From NCBI GenBank assembly GCA_023150475.1, contig JAKLKU010000025.1, forward strand, positions 1 through 64,000: a DNA stretch of 64,000 bases, given 5' to 3'. The position numbers and the translations under genes are program-made. Positions 60,805-64,000 of the stretch are shown here, piece after piece. How positions within the stretch are numbered: the stretch's first letter is position 1; each line of letters begins with the position of its first letter. The notes beneath the pieces are model-generated. The model had not been told where the DNA came from, did no database searches, and saw only the letters and a program-made list of their open reading frames with translations. This stretch comes from Planctomycetota bacterium. GTDB taxonomy: Bacteria; Planctomycetota; UBA1135; GCA-002686595.

Positions 60805-63180
60805 CTACGGACAGCTCGTGTTCGCGGCTCCCGGCGTGCCTTTGTCCGAGCTGCCCGCGATCGTCGCGGTCGCCGCGCACCACGAGGCCGGAAGGTCGTT
60901 CAGGAAGCCGTCGAACACTCCGGGGTTCAGGTTCATCGCGGCTCCGGGCGTCAGGGGCCAACCGCCGGTCGCAGCGTAGACCACTCGATCGACTTCGAGA
61001 CCGCCCGGTGCGACGAGCACGACTTCGTCGTCGCCATCGTCGAGTTGGAAGCCCGTCCACGCGTGGTTCACCGGCACGTTGCCGTTGACCTGAGTGTCGG
61101 TGCTCGCGCCGAGGACGAGGAAATCGCCCGGACCCAGCACGATGCCCGCGCCACCGTTCGACAAGACGTACACCTCGCCACCGTCGTCTCGCAACGTCCA
61201 ACCTTCGAGGTCGTAGGACTGCGCCGAGTTGTTGTAGAGCTCGAGCCATTCGCCCGTCGTGTCGGCGACGAACGCCGGATCCTTCATCACTTCGGTGAAG
61301 ATCACGTCGCCCGCGGCGAGGCCCGACGGCGCGAGCGGACAGAACGTCACCGCAAGCGCGTTCGAGAGCCCGACGCCCGTTCCATCGGGATGCGCGGGGT
61401 CGCGCATCCAGAACTGGTAGTAACGCGTCGCACCAAGCATCGTTCCGTCGATCGGAATCGAGTAGCTCGCGTCGCCGACGGAGTCGATCGTCGTCACGCC
61501 GAAGCGCACGATCGGCGGCTTGACGTACAGCGTGCCGTTGTAGAACGGCAACGCCGTGGACTGCGTTCCCCAGAACGCGATGCACGACTTGTTCGGCACA
61601 CCGTCGTTCAGCACGATGCGGAAGTCGTTCGTGACGATGCTCGGCGTGCCGCTCCAGAGGATCACCGGTTGGCCGAACTGCGACGTGATCTTCCCCGTGC
61701 CGTAGACAACGGGCGTCGGACACGCGGGCACCTCGGCGTCGTTGACGGCGCCCGGAGTCCCGAGGTCGCCGCCGGACCACGCGCTCGACGCGGCGGCGAA
61801 GTTCGCGGCGCTCGGAGCTTGCGTGAGCACCTTGCGTTCGGCGGAGACGCCGCTCGAAACCGCGAAGCCACCGCTGCCCCAGGCGACGGTCTCGATCGTC
61901 GTGTTGCTCACGGTCTTGAGCTGGATCGAACTCGCCGTGTCCGCGAGCCCGAAGTTCTCCCACGGCGCGCCCAAGTGCTCGAACACGTTGCCGTTGCGCG
62001 CGCGGTTGCCGTCGACGCCGACCACGATGCGCTCCGCCGGGGCGAGCAAGAGCTCCGACGCGATCGTGAACGTCTTCGGGCCCGAAGTCACTTTGAGGCC
62101 CCGCAAACTGCGTTCGGCCGCGTCGACGTTGACGAGCTCGAACCACTCGCCGTACACGTCCGACGTCGCCGCGGGATTCACGAGCACTTCGCTGACCGCC
62201 ACGTCGCCGACGCCCGCGGCAGCACCCGGTTGCTCGAACGTGGCGAACCGCAGCGTCTCCGAGCCGTTCGAACGCGTGACCGTGAAGCGATTGCCGTCGC
62301 TCTTGATCACGATGTGGCCTTCGATCGCGTTGAAGCCGCCCGACCCGTTGTTGACGTCCCCCACGGTCGTCGACCACTGCACGCGCGTCGCCGCCAGCGT
62401 GTTCCAGGCGTTGATCGTCTGCTTCGCCGGATGCTGGTACGGATTCGCGACGCCGCACGAGTGCACGACGAAGCTCGGGTTCAACGCCGCGACCACCGCC
62501 GCGCTCGAACTGGTCGGCGATCCGTGGTGCGCCGAGATCGCTACTTCGCATTGGCCGATCGCGACCGCCGAGGGCCCTTCGACGTTCGCGGTCGAGCCGT
62601 CGGCGTCGGCGGTGACGTCGCCGCCGACGTAACAATCGAAATCCCCGTAGCGCACCACGAGTGACAGCGAACGCGAGTTCTCTTCCTGGCTCGAAGCCGT
62701 CGGGTCCACGGAGCCCGTCAGGTACTGGCCGTTGACCGTCGTGATCTGCGCCGTCGCGCCGCCACCCAGCGTGATCGTCTGGCCGATCGTCGCGATCTGG
62801 CGCACGCCGCTCGCCGCGTTCATGTAGCCGGTGACTTCGGGGTTCGACGGCTTGTTGGTGTCGCCGCGGTCGTACGCCGCGACGTTCGGCTTGTGGCCGC
62901 CGTTGAACACTTCGTCGAGTCCGCCCATGTGGTCGGTGTGCCAGTGCGTGCACACCGCGTAATCCAAATCGGTGACGCCCTTCGAGAGCAGGTACGGACG
63001 CACGATCGCACTGCCGTCGCCCGGGTTCCCACCGTCGATCAGGAGGCGCGTCCCGGTCGGACTCTTCACGAACACGGAAAGACCTTGGTCGACGTTGATG
63101 ACGTGGATTTCGAGCTCTTGCGCCAGCGCGGATCCGGTCCACGCGCACAGCGCGAAGACGCATGCGACGAGTTGCTTCAT
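60805..63180 (-). CDS. Secreted metallo-beta-lactamase-fold protein with lamin tail domains
   Basis: 791 residues with signal peptide (LVACVFALCAWTGSALA-Q in outline). Residues about 22-300 form an MBL fold: H79-x-H81-x-D83-H84 in THWHTDHMGG, GGDVT and SAHHGS, like the C-terminal domain of ComEC. About 320-460 and 640-780 are lamin tail domains (SEVLVNP, GEWFELVN; TEVMKDP, GEWLELYN). Between them (about 525-630) is a module with FWGTQS, NGTLYVKPP, QFWMRDP and LSNAL that also ends the PD40 protein at 706-2433. An extracellular or surface nuclease or phosphodiesterase is possible; substrate unknown. Confidence 0.85.
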   Translation of the reverse strand: MKQLVACVFALCAWTGSALAQELEIHVINVDQGLSVFVKSPTGTRLLIDGGNPGDGSAIVRPYLLSKGVTDLDYAVCTHWHTDHMGGLDEVFNGGHKPNVAAYDRGDTNKPSNPEVTGYMNAASGVRQIATIGQTITLGGGATAQITTVNGQYLTGSVDPTASSQEENSRSLSLVVRYGDFDCYVGGDVTADADGSTANVEGPSAVAIGQCEVAISAHHGSPTSSSAAVVAALNPSFVVHSCGVANPYQHPAKQTINAWNTLAATRVQWSTTVGDVNNGSGGFNAIEGHIVIKSDGNRFTVTRSNGSETLRFATFEQPGAAAGVGDVAVSEVLVNPAATSDVYGEWFELVNVDAAERSLRGLKVTSGPKTFTIASELLLAPAERIVVGVDGNRARNGNVFEHLGAPWENFGLADTASSIQLKTVSNTTIETVAWGSGGFAVSSGVSAERKVLTQAPSAANFAAASSAWSGGDLGTPGAVNDAEVPACPTPVVYGTGKITSQFGQPVILWSGTPSIVTNDFRIVLNDGVPNKSCIAFWGTQSTALPFYNGTLYVKPPIVRFGVTTIDSVGDASYSIPIDGTMLGATRYYQFWMRDPAHPDGTGVGLSNALAVTFCPLAPSGLAAGDVIFTEVMKDPAFVADTTGEWLELYNNSAQSYDLEGWTLRDDGGEVYVLSNGGAGIVLGPGDFLVLGASTDTQVNGNVPVNHAWTGFQLDDGDDEVVLVAPGGLEVDRVVYAATGGWPLTPGAAMNLNPGVFDGFLNDLPASWCAATATIAGSSDKGTPGAANTSCP

Positions 63181-63451
63181 GGGGCGACGTCCGAAAGGGG
63201 GCGGCACGTTCTATCACGCGCCGCTGCGGACCGCTCGCGCCCGAGCACGAGTCCGAATTCGCGCCCGGCTTCGCGCCGGCATCGCTCCGGCATTGCACCG
63301 GCATTGCACTGGGCGGGTCGCGAACCCGCCGAATCGCGAACCAGGCGAATCGCGAACCAGGCGGCTCACGAATCCGGCGGACCACGAACCAAGCGGATCA
63401 CGAACCCGGCCGAGCGGTCGGCGTCTTCGACACCGACCGCTCGGCACCTGG
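63181..63451. other. Intergenic stretch of 271 bp dominated by repeats
   Basis: Contains three adjacent copies of a CGGCATTGCAC-like 11-12 bp word (about 63278-63310), then the six-unit 16-bp array. No gene is supportable; frames crossing it read as low-complexity peptides. The promoter of the metallo-beta-lactamase gene must lie in or next to the array. Confidence 0.7.
63314..63409. repeat. Six-copy 16-bp tandem array
   Basis: Six consecutive 16-bp units start at 63314, 63330, 63346, 63362, 63378 and 63394. The consensus is CGGATCACGAACCAGG; units 2 and 3 are identical and the others differ at 2-4 positions. There is no spacer between units. It sits 134 bp before the metallo-beta-lactamase gene start and 42 bp after the end of the next gene. 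Confidence 0.9.
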
Positions 63452-64000
63452 TCACGGACAGACGTCGTTCGGCGCCGTGGGCGTGCCGAAGTCGCCGCCC
63501 GAGCCGAGCGGCGAACTCGCGTCGCACCAGAAGCCACCGTCGTCGGCAAGGCTCGGCTCGAGGCACGTCGGCCGCAGCGTGAGCGTCTTGCCAGGCGCGT
63601 CCGGCCAGAAGATGCCGTCGTCGTACGCGACCCAGTCGACGAGCGCACCGCTCGGCGCATAGAGCGCGATCACGTCGCTCGTGTTGTTGAGCGAGAAGCT
63701 CGAGTACTTGTAGTCGACGGTGATCCCGCCGTTCGTCGCGGGATCCGCGTTGATGCCGAGCACGAACGGCACCTGCGGCTGCAGCCACACGCTCGCGCCG
63801 GCGCTGCCGCCGATCACGTGGTGGTTCGAGCCACCGTCGTCGAGCGTCCACCCTTGGAGGTCGAGCGGCTTGTTCGTCAGGTTGACGATTTCGATCCACT
63901 CGCCTTTCGAGTCGCTGACGGCGACCGGGTCCTTCATCACTTCGCGCACGAGCACCGCTCGCCGCTGCAACGGCGATGGCGACTGGGTCGCGAGCTTCTG
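63452..64000 (-). CDS. Lamin tail domain protein (5' end outside window)
   Basis: 183 codons visible; the frame stays open to the right edge, so the start is probably outside, although a TTG at 63970 could serve. The visible part is one lamin tail domain: REVMKDPVAVSDSKGEWIEIVN, LDLQGWTLDDGG, then SFSLNNTSDVIAL and a C-terminal GGDFGTPTAPNDVCP. The ending G-x-P-x-A-x-N-x-x-CP is shared with the metallo-beta-lactamase protein (GTPGAANTSCP). LTD domains occur in many bacterial secreted proteins and often accompany nuclease domains. The rest of the protein cannot be seen. Confidence 0.82.
   Translation of the reverse strand, partial: QKLATQSPSPLQRRAVLVREVMKDPVAVSDSKGEWIEIVNLTNKPLDLQGWTLDDGGSNHHVIGGSAGASVWLQPQVPFVLGINADPATNGGITVDYKYSSFSLNNTSDVIALYAPSGALVDWVAYDDGIFWPDAPGKTLTLRPTCLEPSLADDGGFWCDASSPLGSGGDFGTPTAPNDVCP

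Noticed and set aside
63314..63409. Possible CRISPR array
   Set aside because: The 16-bp units are directly adjacent without spacers and vary in sequence; no cas gene is present.
63214..63660. Frames crossing the 16-bp array that read as repeated short peptides
   Set aside because: They arise from the repeat itself. Several frames are open, none has a supportable start or family match.

Overview
The window is very GC-rich bacterial chromosome (by eye well above 65% GC), densely packed, with many GTG and TTG starts and 1-4 nt gene overlaps. The content points to a planctomycete-type bacterium: a DUF1570 gluzincin, DUF4159 and HEAT proteins, secreted PD40 beta-propeller and lamin-tail-domain proteins, YwqK/MORN-like proteins, and a cysteine-rich C-terminal module (beginning YCTAK in the left-hand protein) of a kind I associate with deep-branching Planctomycetota. 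The phylum is an inference; there is no rRNA or tRNA gene here to confirm it.

Layout, left to right. 1-2.4 kb (+): the tail of a transposase-like gene, a DUF1992 protein and a secreted PD40 protein. 2.5-7.7 kb (-): an FAD-dependent COG2509 dehydrogenase, panB, a GMC oxidoreductase and a Gfo/Idh/MocA-like protein. 7.8-9.0 kb (+): a methyltransferase. 9.1-14.5 kb (-): gap, pgk, rpe, accD and a secreted DUF1570 peptidase. 14.8-22.5 kb (+): tilS, yggS, an FHA-Ser/Thr kinase, a DUF167 (YggU) protein, a purine nucleoside phosphorylase and purN.

22.4-38.3 kb (-): an mrfA/mrfB-type DNA repair pair; a four-gene gliding-type ABC module (ATPase, permease, GldG, DUF4340); dnaK; an M61 peptidase; and an NtrC-type regulator with a soluble histidine kinase. 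38.3-39.4 kb (+): a single-gene fusion of a TsaC/Sua5 domain with a low-molecular-weight phosphatase that carries the YwlE (arginine phosphatase) type P-loop.

39.5-56.7 kb (-): two adjacent YwqK-like proteins, a DUF3501 protein, a two-domain SagB-type dehydrogenase with a tiny HEAT protein, and a tightly coupled sugar operon. That operon runs HEAT/DUF4159 protein, ytfQ-like binding protein, GH127 glycosidase, ytfR-like ATPase, ytfT- and yjfF-like permeases, DUF72 protein. A terpenoid-cyclase-like repeat protein lies just upstream of it. 56.8-59.0 kb (+): a membrane/TPR protein. 59.3-64.0 kb (-): a third YwqK-like lipoprotein and two secreted lamin-tail proteins, one fused to a metallo-beta-lactamase domain.

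The most distinctive points are the furanose-type transporter with a glycosidase gene between its binding protein and ATPase, the TsaC-phosphatase fusion, the FHA kinase between yggS and the yggU-like gene, the C-terminal module shared by secreted proteins at the two ends of the window, and several structured or tandemly repeated intergenic stretches (34.1, 42.3, 60.6 and 63.3 kb). No CRISPR array, rRNA, tRNA, prophage or intact insertion sequence was seen.
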